Made by a program: the position numbers and the translations under genes
From: Oppiella nova
Taxonomy: Eukaryota > Arthropoda > Arachnida > Sarcoptiformes > Oppiidae
NCBI GenBank assembly: GCA_905397405.1
Contig: CAJPVJ010000229.1
Location: 1-31,376, forward strand
Length of the DNA: 31,376 bases
Direction: 5' to 3'
The notes under the pieces: generated by a model
Told to the model about the DNA's origin: nothing
Database searches by the model: none
What the model saw: the letters and a program-made list of their open reading frames with translations, nothing else
In this document: positions 11,180-21,791 of the stretch, piece after piece
How the letters are laid out: every line of letters begins with the position of its first letter
Numbering within the stretch: position 1 is the first letter of the stretch

Positions 11180-12133
11180 GTCCCTCATTTCACTGGTATT
11201 CTTGTTAGCCGTTCCCGGGAGAGGTTGACTACATCTGCGATCGCAATAGCGACTCGAGTACTGTACCCACTAATAGCACTGGTAGTCTCTCTCACTCTCA
11301 TTGTAGTCTTTAAGGTTTACATTTTCTATTTTCCAGAAACTACCGGTGCACTCAACCACACAGTGTTCACTCTCTCCAGATATATATTTCGCTATTTTCT
11401 TATACTTTTAATACTTTAGACTACAATTTAAGTAAAATCTTTAGACTCCTAACCCCCGAATGACTGGACTTTTTTATTTTGAAGGTCTCCCTCCCATTCC
11501 CTTTGCTAACTATATCTCGATATATATATTCTCTGGTCACACAAAAAAAACCAATTGCTCTCTCGACCAACGGATATAAACCAATTATACCTACCATTCC
11601 CTGTAAGACATTAGTGTAATATCAATACATTTTTCTCGTTGCCAACCATTAAACTAGTTTTGAAACGGTGTGGACAGTAGGCTGAATCAACAGTAGTTAT
11701 AAGTTGTATTATTCGTAATATAATCGGGAATATAGATTTTAAAATTTTTATAATTATTTCAAAATGTTCTGATACAAAGTTTATTTAGTTATATTTAATT
11801 TTGTTTAATTTTATTATGCCGGTAAATGACTATTAAAAATAAACTAATAGAGGGTTTATTGGATACAAATTGAATGCCTATTCATGTAACTAATTGTTGG
11901 TTATATATAAACCATAATATATGGTATAAATCGGAATATATGTGCCATTTTTCTCTATCAATAAAAACCATTATTCAGCACATGTAGTATAAGGGACTGG
12001 TAGTAAGAGGTTAGAGACAAATCTGAATCTTAGTGTCAGACCAGTAATTCTCTTACATGTATTAACTTATTTGCTTAATTCGCACACAATCTCACAGTTT
12101 TGTCCATCGGTTTTGCTGTTGCACTCAATCTCT

Positions 12134-12137
<4 letters not shown>
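11180..12137. other. Non-coding stretch
   Basis: No gene is supported. Dispersed-word copies at 11275 and, inverted, at 11341 lie 66 bp apart, and GACTGGTAG occurs at 11992. CTCCCATTCC, the reverse of GGAATGGGAG, is at 11491-11500. From 11690 to 11960 the sequence is AT-rich. Confidence 0.6.

Positions 12138-12164
<27 letters not shown>
12138..12164. repeat. (GA)n microsatellite
   Basis: Pure GA tract followed by CGAGTGTCTCGTG, a small imperfect hairpin. Confidence 0.96.
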
Positions 12165-12168
<4 letters not shown>

Positions 12169-13280
12169 TGTCTCGTGAGGCCAATTGGCACCGAGAACTG
12201 TATGCCTGGCGTTGTGTCTGATGTCTCAGTACTGATGCTTCTGGTGATGAGACTAAAGACTAAAAGCAATAGAGAGAGCGAATGGAAAACAGTGAGTGAA
12301 TAGAGTGAGCAGTGATTGCATTGTTTGTGCCGAGAATTTGCACACTTTTATAGCGACGATAGAGAAATAAAACTCAATAATGAGAAAGTATGCAAAAGTG
12401 AGATTAGAGACCAAACACTACCAACACATACAACACAATCACAAATATAAACAAAATCGATTGCATTAGTCCTGTGTGTGCTTTGTATGTGTTGTTTCAT
12501 CCCTTTCCTCCCCGCGTTTCACTACCGGTTGAGTCTCGACGAGCATCTCATTAGTGGTGGAAAAACGTCACACAAATAAATGGCATAAATTGGATGTTGA
12601 ATATGCAGTCTGTGGCTACATTCAAAGCTAACGGTGCTCTCTCGCTGTGTCTGTTTGTGTGTATCTAATAGTGTTTTGCTATTCAAGGGTTAGGTGCGAT
12701 AAAGTGTATGAGTCGGTGAGAGGTGGTGGGGGTTATAGTGGAGAGAGAGAGAGAGAGAAACTTTTTTTTGCTCCCGTCTAATGTAAACACATTTTGTCTG
12801 TGAAGTGAAATGAAATGTAATTTTCTCTCTAATTATATTCACATCAAAGAATGAAAATCAATGAATAAAATGTTTTCTCCCGTAAAAGGCAATTGAAAAT
12901 AATTCCCCCAAATCTCTATTTAATTAGTGATTTAATTCCTAATATAATTAATATACCAAGTTAACGTGTATAAATAAAACTGATTTTAATTATAAATATA
13001 TTACTATAGTAATAAAGCACATTTCTCATTCAATACACACAAAAATAGAAATAAATTCACATTTTATAGTCTATTTTTGAGCTGAATTTTATAGTGCATT
13101 ATAAACGCCATACCAAATGAAATGCTATTTAATATAATCTTAAAAGTTGACCCTATATTACAAACAGCACATAACAGTCCTATTCATCCATTTCTTAACC
13201 TGTCGTTTCTCTTTCTTACGTCGGGTGCTGTATGTACGGCACGAGCGGCATATATATCGTCTCCATATTATATAGTAAGG

Positions 13281-13283
<3 letters not shown>
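12165..13283. other. Non-coding stretch
   Basis: It contains GGCACCGAGA near 12187, a GA run at 12740-12758 and an AT-rich portion from 12780 to 13140. No gene seen. Confidence 0.6.
12740..12758. repeat. Short (GA)n tract
   Basis: 19-bp GA run ending in AAA. Confidence 0.9.

Positions 13284-13320
<37 letters not shown>
13284..13320. repeat. (GA)n microsatellite
   Basis: 37-bp GA tract. Two dispersed-word copies follow within 125 bp (13370 and 13434). Confidence 0.97.
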
Positions 13321-13321
<1 letters not shown>

Positions 13322-14004
13322 CTGAGAGGATAGCCCTCAGAGTCGCATTCATATGTATTAAGGCAACTGAGCACTGGTTTATACATTCAGACGCTGCTTA
13401 TACAGTATAAACAGGAGCGCATGCCTTTCCACGAGCACTGGTAGTCCAAAAAGGATCGGCACATCTTAAAAGGCATCGGGCTATCAGTACGACGACTGCA
13501 TAACCAGATGATAACGACAGTCGAGTTTTCGGAGTTTAAATGTTTAAGTCATTTATGATAATATCTGATACACTGTATGAGTGGTCGCTACTTGTGATCA
13601 ATACTTTTGATTCAAACATAAGAATTACAAAAATACTTATATATATACCGTATATATAAATCACAGTCAGCATAGTATAAGGCATTACTTACGCTCCGGT
13701 AGTTTATTATACCATTTGAGATGTAAAACTTGGAGAGACAGAGATTGAGATCAAATCATATTATAAATAAGTCATCACTTTATACATCAAATACATAAAC
13801 AACAGCCACAACACACGACTAGTATATAAGCGGCGAAAACTTTTAATGAAAAACAACTGCAAACTATATATAATATATGAATTATTATTATTTATTATAT
13901 GTTTATCTTTTAGTTTTTAGAGTTCATAGAGTTGTGTATATGTGTGAAGACATCATTGCGGAGTGGGTTTTGCACAACAGTTAGAGTAAACTGAGAGTAA
14001 AGTT
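13321..14004. other. Non-coding stretch
   Basis: Holds word copies at 13370 and 13434. From 13620 it is AT-rich. No gene seen. Confidence 0.6.
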
Positions 14005-14258
14005 GTAATGAAAGTAGAGTTTTGTGTTAAACCTAACGAAATAGTCGTTTGGTTTACAGTAATATTGTGTGCAATAAGTGCTGCTCTGGTGTTGAAGACC
14101 AGAGCGCTGTCCACTCCAGCGATGCTGTGGAAGTAATGAAAGTAGAGTTTTGTGTTAAACCTAGAAATAGTCGTTTGGTTTACAGTAATATTGTGTGCAA
14201 TAAGTGCTGCTCTGGTGTTGAAGACCAGAGCGCTGTCCACTCCAGCGATGCTATGGAG
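14005..14258 (+). repeat. Tandem duplication, two copies of about 128 bp
   Basis: Copy 1 is 14005-14132 and copy 2 about 14133-14258. They differ by a 2-bp deletion (CCTAACGAAA against CCTAGAAA) and a few substitutions at the 3' end. Each carries a perfect 8-bp stem GCTCTGGT/ACCAGAGC with a 7-base loop GTTGAAG, at 14083-14105 and 14209-14231. The near identity suggests recent origin. Open frames on both strands cross the duplication, but the 2-bp indel shifts the frame between copies and I see no protein family. Confidence 0.93.
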
Positions 14259-14978
14259 GGGAGAGTCAGCACAGGCTATACCACCACTACTACAGGCTAT
14301 ACACACAGTGGCTGTGAGTGTGTGAGAGAGTGAGAGGGAGAGAGTGCGGGAGAGAGACAATTAGAAGTGCGAAACCCTGTGATAACTAACACTAAAACAT
14401 AATCTGTCGTACAGTTTGTCAGTCTATCAGTGACTGCGAGTCTGTCTCTCGAGTCGCACTCATTGACTGAAACTCCACAACAAATAGTGTCACACAATGT
14501 GTGCCAACCATTCACTCCAATAGAGTCAACCATTTAATGGCTAATTGTCTCTTAATTCGCGTCCTTTGTGATGTATGTGAAGTGGGTGTGTAGTCAGGTT
14601 GGTAAGTAAGTGTTGTTTGTGTTGCTGATTTTTGTGGCGTTTTTTATGCGCTTTGTTTGTGAAAAGGGTGTCTTTATGTATTGGTTACTTATCAAACATT
14701 AAAAACTGTAAAGAATTTACAACAACTTAAATGATACTTCACTGCAGCGCACATACAATGCATTTGCTATTGTAATGTAATTTACATCAAAAATAAAACA
14801 AAATCACAAATTTTTATTAAACTCGAGAGTTATATAAAATATATTTAAAAAACTAAAAACACAAAAACCAATTCGCGAATTGATTGGCCACTGAATTAAA
14901 TCTGTTTTCTGGGAATATATTCCTCTGGTTTTTCCCATAGACTTCAGGTGTCATTATCTTAATAGAGGGTAATTCTTG
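14259..14978. other. Non-coding stretch
   Basis: Starts with CCACTAC-type repeats and an imperfect GA run (about 14321-14357), then becomes AT-rich. No gene seen. Confidence 0.6.
14321..14357. repeat. Imperfect GA-rich run
   Basis: GA units interrupted by T, GG and TGCGG steps. Confidence 0.8.
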
Positions 14979-15095
14979 GGCACAGAAAATATCATTTATA
15001 TTCATTGAAATGGAAATGTATTTCGATTACCGAACGACTCGTTTGGGAAATCTATGGGTCGAGAGATAGACAGAGGAATCGCTTAATAAGAATAG

Positions 15096-15104
<9 letters not shown>
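14979..15104 (+). repeat. 126-bp direct repeat, copy 1
   Basis: Identical over 126 bp to 15477-15602, offset 498 bp. Both copies run from GGCACAGAAAATATC to the start of a TA-rich tract. The flanks differ: TTCTT upstream here, ATCTA upstream of copy 2. Confidence 0.95.
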
Positions 15105-15126
<22 letters not shown>

Positions 15127-15476
15127 ATACTGCTATTTATATATATAAAAGCGGCGCCAAAAGGGTTGTTACTCGTTGTATCAAATTAACTATGGGTTAG
15201 AATTGAGTTAGATTAAAACAAAATTTTTTGCAACTATTGTTTTTTGGCACGAATATACTCGTATGCCAACTTTCCCCTAAATCTTAAGGGAACGGTAGCT
15301 ACAACACATTGCTGAGATAAATCAGTCTAAAAATGTCAATTTTTGACTTTTAAACAATTATTAAAAATCAGTGAAGTAAAATTTCGACAAATCCAGAAAT
15401 TACTTTTCTTGGAATGACCTCGCGCATCATTTCCAAAAATCAGAACTTAAAAATATTGTATAGTTTTTGAGATCTA
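15105..15476. other. Unique spacer between direct repeats
   Basis: The first 45 bp are TA repeat. The rest holds GCGGCGCCAAAAGG near 15152 and repeated AAAATTT and CCAAAAATCAG words. Its texture (AAATTTCGAC, CCAGAAATTAC, GAGATCTAG) differs from the rest of the window. This may be the interior of a small dispersed repeat; I cannot name the family. Confidence 0.55.
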
Positions 15477-15602
15477 GGCACAGAAAATATCATTTATATT
15501 CATTGAAATGGAAATGTATTTCGATTACCGAACGACTCGTTTGGGAAATCTATGGGTCGAGAGATAGACAGAGGAATCGCTTAATAAGAATAGATATATA
15601 TA
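15477..15602 (+). repeat. 126-bp direct repeat, copy 2
   Basis: Matches copy 1 with no difference that I could find. It is followed by a different TA-rich tail. Confidence 0.95.
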
Positions 15603-15615
15603 TTTATTTATTCCC

Positions 15616-15639
15616 ATATATATATATATATATATATAT
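15616..15639. repeat. (AT)n microsatellite
   Basis: TA dinucleotide run following copy 2; copy 1 also ends in a TA run. Confidence 0.9.
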
Positions 15640-15901
15640 TGCTAGTGTATATTTTCTGTTTCAATTATAGAAATTATTGTCAAAGTTTGTTTTTATGTGT
15701 GTTTTGTATATTAAATAAAATTAATATTTTTTGAATATACAAACTCCACTTATTTTCCATTAGTGCCTGAATTTCGATAACAGTAATCATAATATAAATA
15801 CAAAATCAATAAAACATAAGAATAAGTGAGTTTAATATTACTTTTTGTGGGATTTTTTTTGTTTAGACTCTCATTTTCTTTAGTGTCATGTGTTTGAATA
15901 T

Positions 15902-15903
<2 letters not shown>
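15640..15903. other. AT-rich non-coding stretch
   Basis: Nothing beyond AT-rich sequence and poly-T runs. Confidence 0.6.

Positions 15904-15938
<35 letters not shown>
15904..15938. repeat. (CT)n microsatellite
   Basis: Pure CT tract of about 35 bp. Confidence 0.97.
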
Positions 15939-15942
<4 letters not shown>

Positions 15943-16252
15943 TGAACTTCACTAACAAATATAATAAAATGCTAAGGATTTAGGAATTTATATCACGGAA
16001 TAGCGTCGAGAATAGCCGTGGAATATAAAACACTAATAGAAAATTGGGGTCCAATGGAGAGACATAGAGACAGACATTTTGGAGTTTTATTTTATTTTGT
16101 GTTTTATTTTTAAATTTAGTGCAAAATAGAGGAGTGAGTGAATAGGCATCGCGTATAACACAGGCATAAGATATACGGGAATAAGTGTCTGAAAATCGCA
16201 TTTATTTGATTCCTAGCGCTGCCAATATTGACACAAAAAACATACAGTAATA

Positions 16253-16258
<6 letters not shown>
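15939..16258. other. AT-rich non-coding stretch
   Basis: No gene seen and no dispersed-word copy. Confidence 0.6.

Positions 16259-16287
<29 letters not shown>
16259..16287. repeat. (GA)n microsatellite fused to a dispersed-word copy
   Basis: The tract passes without a gap into AGCACCGGGA (16286-16295), so the last GAGAG doubles as the start of the word. Confidence 0.95.
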
Positions 16288-16295
16288 CACCGGGA

Positions 16296-17172
16296 GGAGT
16301 GGGCTTTCAAATGAAATCCCAAAGATATAAAATAAGGTGACACATGCATGTGCCCACTCTAACAACAAATTCACTCTCACTTATATAATACTACACACCA
16401 TATATACAGCCATTGTATTATACTATTTTAAAAAACCGTATGTATAGTGTATTTTAAATTTGGGCTTAGGTTTTATATAGTATTTTAGAGGTTTTAGAGA
16501 GTCTTTAACTATATGTCTGTGACTGTAGTGTCAGTGCCTCCGAGAAAAACATACATTATTTGAAAACCCAATATAACGCCAGACGCTAAGCGCTTCTCAT
16601 GTTTAGGGATATATCGTATTGAATACAATGTTTTTTAAAGGTTGCAAAATGTCAAATATTCGCCCAGGGAGATATACTACCAGTGCCGTTTTAAATGTAT
16701 TTGAAAGTGAATTTTTGATTTTATTTATGTAGCAGTATATTTATATTTTAAAAGTGTCAGTGTGTGTTTTGTCTGTGAGGGATATATTTGTTACATATTT
16801 TATACTATGAAATACCGTTTAGTGATTGATTGTAATATAATTGCTGTCAATATGGATAGAAATACTGCATTTTGTTGCCAAATGTTTCAAAAATGTATTT
16901 ATTTTGCTTATATAATGTGTTTATGAAAAATATGATATAAATTTCTACTGTATTTAAATAAATATTATGATAATCACTGAATTATTTTAGTGTTTTAAAT
17001 TTTAAGTTATTTTGTGTCTGACAATAGAGTAAAAATTGTTTTGAATTGATTTTTATTGGTTCGCAAACTCTCAAAAACACTATAAAATGAATTTTTACGA
17101 CAAAAATATTTATTATGAATTTCGAGGCAATAAATATCGAAACAACAAAAATATGATACAATACTATACGGG
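16296..17172. other. AT-rich non-coding stretch
   Basis: No gene seen. A reverse word copy lies at 16678-16687; the remainder is T-rich. Confidence 0.6.
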
Positions 17173-17195
17173 GAGAGAGAGAGAGAGAGAGAGAG
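17173..17195. repeat. (GA)n microsatellite
   Basis: GA tract after CGGG. Confidence 0.95.
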
Positions 17196-17423
17196 CAAAG
17201 ATAAAAAGCAGTGCAAAATATTTTAAATTAAATATATTGGAAAGAAGTAAAAGTTGACACAAAAATTGTGAATCAAATAAATTTTGTTGCGTTATAATAA
17301 ACTAAATGATGCAAAAAACGGAGGACTAAGCAATAAATTGCATTCATATCTCAAAACAGTAACAGAGAGACAAATATGAAATGTTTTGCTTGTCATCAGA
17401 GTTGTTATAATCATCAATACTAT

Positions 17424-17425
<2 letters not shown>

Positions 17426-17458
<33 letters not shown>
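17426..17458. repeat. (CT)n microsatellite
   Basis: CT tract of about 33 bp between ATGG and GGTATT. Confidence 0.96.
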
Positions 17459-17460
<2 letters not shown>

Positions 17461-18146
17461 ATTGAGAGTCCGAAGAATTCGCTTAATGTCTTAGATTTGT
17501 TAGTATAGAGAATGTATACACAAAGTGATGATGTATTTGAAAGTCCGGTTCATTACAAATAGAGAAAAATTGATAAAAAATGTTACAAACTATTAAATAT
17601 ATAAGTGACCAAGACTATTGCGCGGGGAATGCCAGTAATAAATGTACATACCTAGAAAAATAAATAAAAAATAAGTAAAATAAACATGACATTTGTTTCT
17701 ATAAACATAATAAATTTACATTATTTCTAATACAAGTTTTTCGATAAGTTTTATGAGTGTGGGTGCTGTGACACCCCTGGCCACTATTGGCACAAATTTG
17801 CAGTTCAAGAGTGAAGAATGTGATCATGAGATTACTAAACAAAAAAGTTATTATTATTATATATAGTGTACACACTTTCCTTAAGTGTGTGTGTGTGTGT
17901 GCTGTCAGTGGGAGAGGGGGGAAAGACATGTAATTTGTAGGCCCAAACTGCCTGTATATGTCTGTCCCGGAATGGTATTGAGCAGTGAAGTCGAAAATCT
18001 TTTGCTAACATAAAGTTTTTTAGAGTTTTTATTATTTTTCTCTATTCTCTAAGCATTGATGAGTGATGTCTCTCATTATCGGACTATTCATTGCACACAA
18101 CAAATCGTTTGACTCGAATCACTCACTCAACTATTCTGTGGCTAAA

Positions 18147-18149
<3 letters not shown>
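17459..18149. other. Non-coding stretch
   Basis: No gene seen. A (GT)n run lies at 17885-17901. Confidence 0.6.
17885..17901. repeat. (GT)n microsatellite
   Basis: Eight GT units. Confidence 0.92.

Positions 18150-18188
<39 letters not shown>
18150..18188. repeat. (CT)n tract, left half of a close CT/GA pair
   Basis: 39-bp CT tract; the complementary GA tract starts 65 bp later. The spacer holds GCCATCGATGG, a small palindrome centred on ATCGAT. Confidence 0.97.
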
Positions 18189-18190
<2 letters not shown>

Positions 18191-18249
18191 CATCGATGGA
18201 TGAGTGGCATCAGCAGTGAGAGTATCAAAAACATTAAGCAATTTTAAAC

Positions 18250-18253
<4 letters not shown>

Positions 18254-18287
<34 letters not shown>
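18254..18287. repeat. (GA)n tract, right half of a close CT/GA pair
   Basis: 34-bp GA tract. With 18150-18188 it could form a stem of about 34 bp with a 65-nt loop. Confidence 0.97.
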
Positions 18288-18289
<2 letters not shown>

Positions 18290-18875
18290 AGGCTTTAAAA
18301 CACATATAACTTTGATGTGTGCTATTAATGTGTAATATAGAGATAATAGTTGGCCTAAGAGTACGCCATTCCAGTCCCAACATTAGGCCAATTCATCTTT
18401 AAATATGTCTTTCCATTCACTCCACTATTTTTCTAGTGAATGGTATTCCCTCTCAAGTCCCCTCCTATAGCATAGCGTCCCATAAGTTCTCATCAAAACA
18501 ACAACAAAAATAATCTTCAAAAATAAAATAGTAGTCTTTGAGTCTAAATTAGTTCGGTTCCACTCTGTTAGACACATAGGGGAATGGTAGGCACAGGCAC
18601 TGGGAGTCAGATTAATAAGCGCTCAATTTATGTGATATAAATTGCAAAACATAAGGTATAACTCATTTTGTATGTTTCTGCTATTAATCTACACATTCAT
18701 ACAAACAAAATAAATAGCATTCATATAAATCATCAAAATTTAATTGTTTTTCATTGCGAAAAGTTTTCCCTATTTAAACTAAAATTCAATTTATTTTAAT
18801 ATACAATAAAACATTTCATCGATTTCACATAAAAACACAATTAATATTAATATTTTAAATCGATGATTGAATTTT

Positions 18876-18878
<3 letters not shown>
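18288..18878. other. Non-coding stretch
   Basis: No gene seen. GGCACTGGGAGTC lies at 18597. From 18640 it is AT-rich. Confidence 0.6.

Positions 18879-18908
<30 letters not shown>
18879..18908. repeat. (CT)n microsatellite
   Basis: CT tract ending in CCTC. Confidence 0.96.
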
Positions 18909-18914
<6 letters not shown>

Positions 18915-19950
18915 GTATTGATAACCGAAACTAATGGTTAATATTCTTTTAAAAAGGCTTTTTAAGCACACATTTCACTACAACACCGATCGCTGTATTG
19001 ACCGGAAAATAATAGTTTCCATAAATATTTTGAGTCGACTTATAGATTATATGGAGAAAAAGAAATTGTAATTTATATGAGACTTCGATTTTGAGGCAAA
19101 ACATCATTATTCATGAGCTAATCTTCCAGTCATGAAATCCTAATTCATTTATCATGAACTATATTATAGACTATATATGGGATATGAGATGCCTGGCCAC
19201 TGGACGTCGAGTGGTATTTTGCTGTATATATATCGTTGTATAGACAGAGGCTTTAAAAAATATATTATATTAATATTCGTGTTCAATACCTCACTCTATG
19301 ATATTAAGTGAATAAATATTTAGAGGTGTATATCAGTAGTCAAACACAAAGTCTTACAGTTTAGTTGAGATATGAATTGCAAATAAAAGCTTTACTTTTG
19401 GTATTAATAACACTTGAATATATATTTTCCTAGCTTAAAATATAATTAATTGTAGAAATATATATTTTTTTGTAAATATATTTTACTAAGAATTGAATTG
19501 AATTTTATAATTAATAGGCAAATAATTTGTGCAATTTTTGTCAGTTTCCAGGAACTGGAGATTATGGAGACGGGAAATGGAGATGGAGTGAGGAATTAGC
19601 AGTAAAACAAGCAAATAATGACAATACGAGTAGTCAGTGGAGCACTGGTAGCTCTGGTGTGCCCAGTGATCACCAGTGAGGGGGACAAAGGACCCGGTTG
19701 TCTAATATTCAACGCAGTCGACTGTAAAAAAGCAAACTATACTAACATTACATACAGATTATATACTAGTAATAGTATGTTTGATATAATATAAGTGGTA
19801 GGCTTTCCAGTCAGAGCTCCCTTTTCCCATACTTTCCACTCTCTATTTACTAGTTTTATAAAATAAAATTAAGTCAAAAGACAAACGAGAAAAACAATGG
19901 CATATAATACTAAACAAAATGTGTTATATATTCTGTTATTAACTTTTTGG

Positions 19951-19954
<4 letters not shown>
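18909..19954. other. AT-rich non-coding stretch with dispersed-word site
   Basis: The word at 19641 is in the long form GCACTGGTAGCTC and is followed by CCCAGTGATCACCAGTGA, which holds an imperfect inverted repeat. CACTGGACGT occurs at 19198. No gene seen. Confidence 0.6.
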
Positions 19955-19994
<40 letters not shown>

Positions 19995-19998
19995 AGAG
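19955..19998. repeat. (GA)n tract with GGGA interruptions
   Basis: Pure GA until 19988, then GGGAGGGAGAG. Confidence 0.95.
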
Positions 19999-21336
19999 CT
20001 CCCCATCACCTAATCATGTGGTGGATAAGGGTATAGAGAAAAATAGGCTCTAAATAACAAATGCCATTCCATTGCCTTAACATTTCATTAAAAACATACC
20101 GGCGCTCGTATTGTCTCTGAGAGCGCATATACCGTACACATCACTCACACAATACCTTCTTATTACGTATTTTATAAGATTTATATATAATATGAAAGCA
20201 GAAAAATGTTTGAATATCTCTTCCCAAACACAAAGTTTTTAAACAATATTTTTGAGCGTTTGTATCGACTATTTTCAGAGGGAAACAAAAGGGAAAAAAT
20301 TTAATCCCAAACTTGCAATCATTTTTTGGTGGATAACAAGCACTGACAGACATAGGAACACCAGTCTCTCTATGAGTTCAATGAGTTTTTACTGTAGTTT
20401 TTGCAGTATTTTACAGAAAATATATTTATTTTATTGTTTTGATAGAAAGGAAACAGAGAAAAGTTTTTTGCAGTCAATTCCTATCGTATATCTCAAAGTG
20501 TGTGCCGTTTTGTGTGTGTAAGATATAAGTCTATTAGACACATATCCAGAGTGTATGTGCCATAAATGTGTAGTGTTGTGCCCACTATTTGCCAGAGTAA
20601 TAGCCAACAGACCTTTCGGATTGGCATATAAATCAACGTTTGAGAGCACAGGGCATAAGGCACCGGGAGATGTGTGTGAGAGTGAAATGAATTTTTGATG
20701 CACCGATCCTTCAGAGGACAGACATGGGAACAGATAATATGTTTGAGAGCCATAGAGACAGTGCAGTGCAGAGGCTAACCATTACTAACGTGATATGAGT
20801 TGGCCTTTCAGTAGGCACTGGCAGTAGGGTATGAGTCAGGCCATGGATGTCTGGCCATAGGACTACAGGATTATGTGGGAGAGAGAGAGAGAGCAAACTA
20901 GTGGTCCAATATTTATATAACTTATATCTAATATTCTGTATTCCTATTTGTTTTGAATGCGATTATTATTATGATGTGAATTACATGCATAATAGACAAC
21001 ACATAACGTAAATAAATGCATTCATGAGAGGGGATAGCGAATGGAGTAAAGCAAATATATGGGTATAACATGTGTGCAAAACTACCGTTCCCCTCCTATG
21101 TTTATTGCCTAAACATATATTTATTATTCTGTGTGTATTTGGCTGTGAATTACAAAAATGGAAATGCATTTCGCAAATCACTACTCGAAATATAAAAACA
21201 AAAAAAGCAAATCTCCAACAAAATTAATGTCTATTACAATAGCAATGAAAGAATAAATTTAGTTATCAAACGAGATGTTCAGTCCATTTCTTGGGCTCCC
21301 TTTCCCCGTGCTTTTTATCGCATAAACAATACATAG

Positions 21337-21338
<2 letters not shown>
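19999..21338. other. Non-coding stretch
   Basis: No gene seen. Word copies at 20659 and 20814. Open frames on both strands at 20431-20753 have no family signature. Confidence 0.6.
20879..20893. repeat. Short (GA)n tract
   Basis: 15-bp GA run. Confidence 0.88.

Positions 21339-21371
<33 letters not shown>
21339..21371. repeat. (CT)n microsatellite
   Basis: Pure CT tract of about 33 bp after AGAG. Confidence 0.96.
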
Positions 21372-21374
<3 letters not shown>

Positions 21375-21735
21375 GAATGCATTTTTATTATTAAATTTTT
21401 GCGTCTCTGACTCTTAAGTGTGCGTTATATTCAATATAAGAGATTTGTTTTATACTATTTTCAGTAGTATTTTCGTGAATAAATGGAAGTCATAGTAATA
21501 TTTGGACCGAAAAATAACACGATTTTTATGTTGAAATAAAACTATACATCTATATATATAAAGTATAATATATTTTTAAAACTTTTTTAAAAACAACTAT
21601 TTTTCTGAGCCAACGATAAGTATATTTTGTTAGAGAAAATATAAACTTAATAACAAATATAGAGTGTAGTGAACGAGTCGTTTGTGTCCATTGAGTGCAT
21701 GTATTATACAATAAAATGCACACAAATCATGTTAT

Positions 21736-21739
<4 letters not shown>

Positions 21740-21769
<30 letters not shown>
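21740..21769. repeat. (GA)n microsatellite beside a dispersed-word copy
   Basis: 30-bp GA tract; GGCACTGGTAGTC begins 13 bp after its end. Confidence 0.96.
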
Positions 21770-21770
<1 letters not shown>

Positions 21771-21791
21771 ACAAAGTGGTGGGCACTGGTA

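Noticed and set aside
11078-11419. 113-codon frame with a hydrophobic stretch followed by FPETTG, vaguely like the PET(K/L)G end of MFS transporters
   Set aside because: The similarity is only a few residues. The frame crosses a CT tract, contains two dispersed-word copies and has no neighbouring exon.
13953-14360. Duplicated peptide in frames over the tandem repeat, suggestive of a repeat protein
   Set aside because: The peptide repeat simply reflects the DNA duplication. The 2-bp indel changes phase between copies and no family is recognisable.
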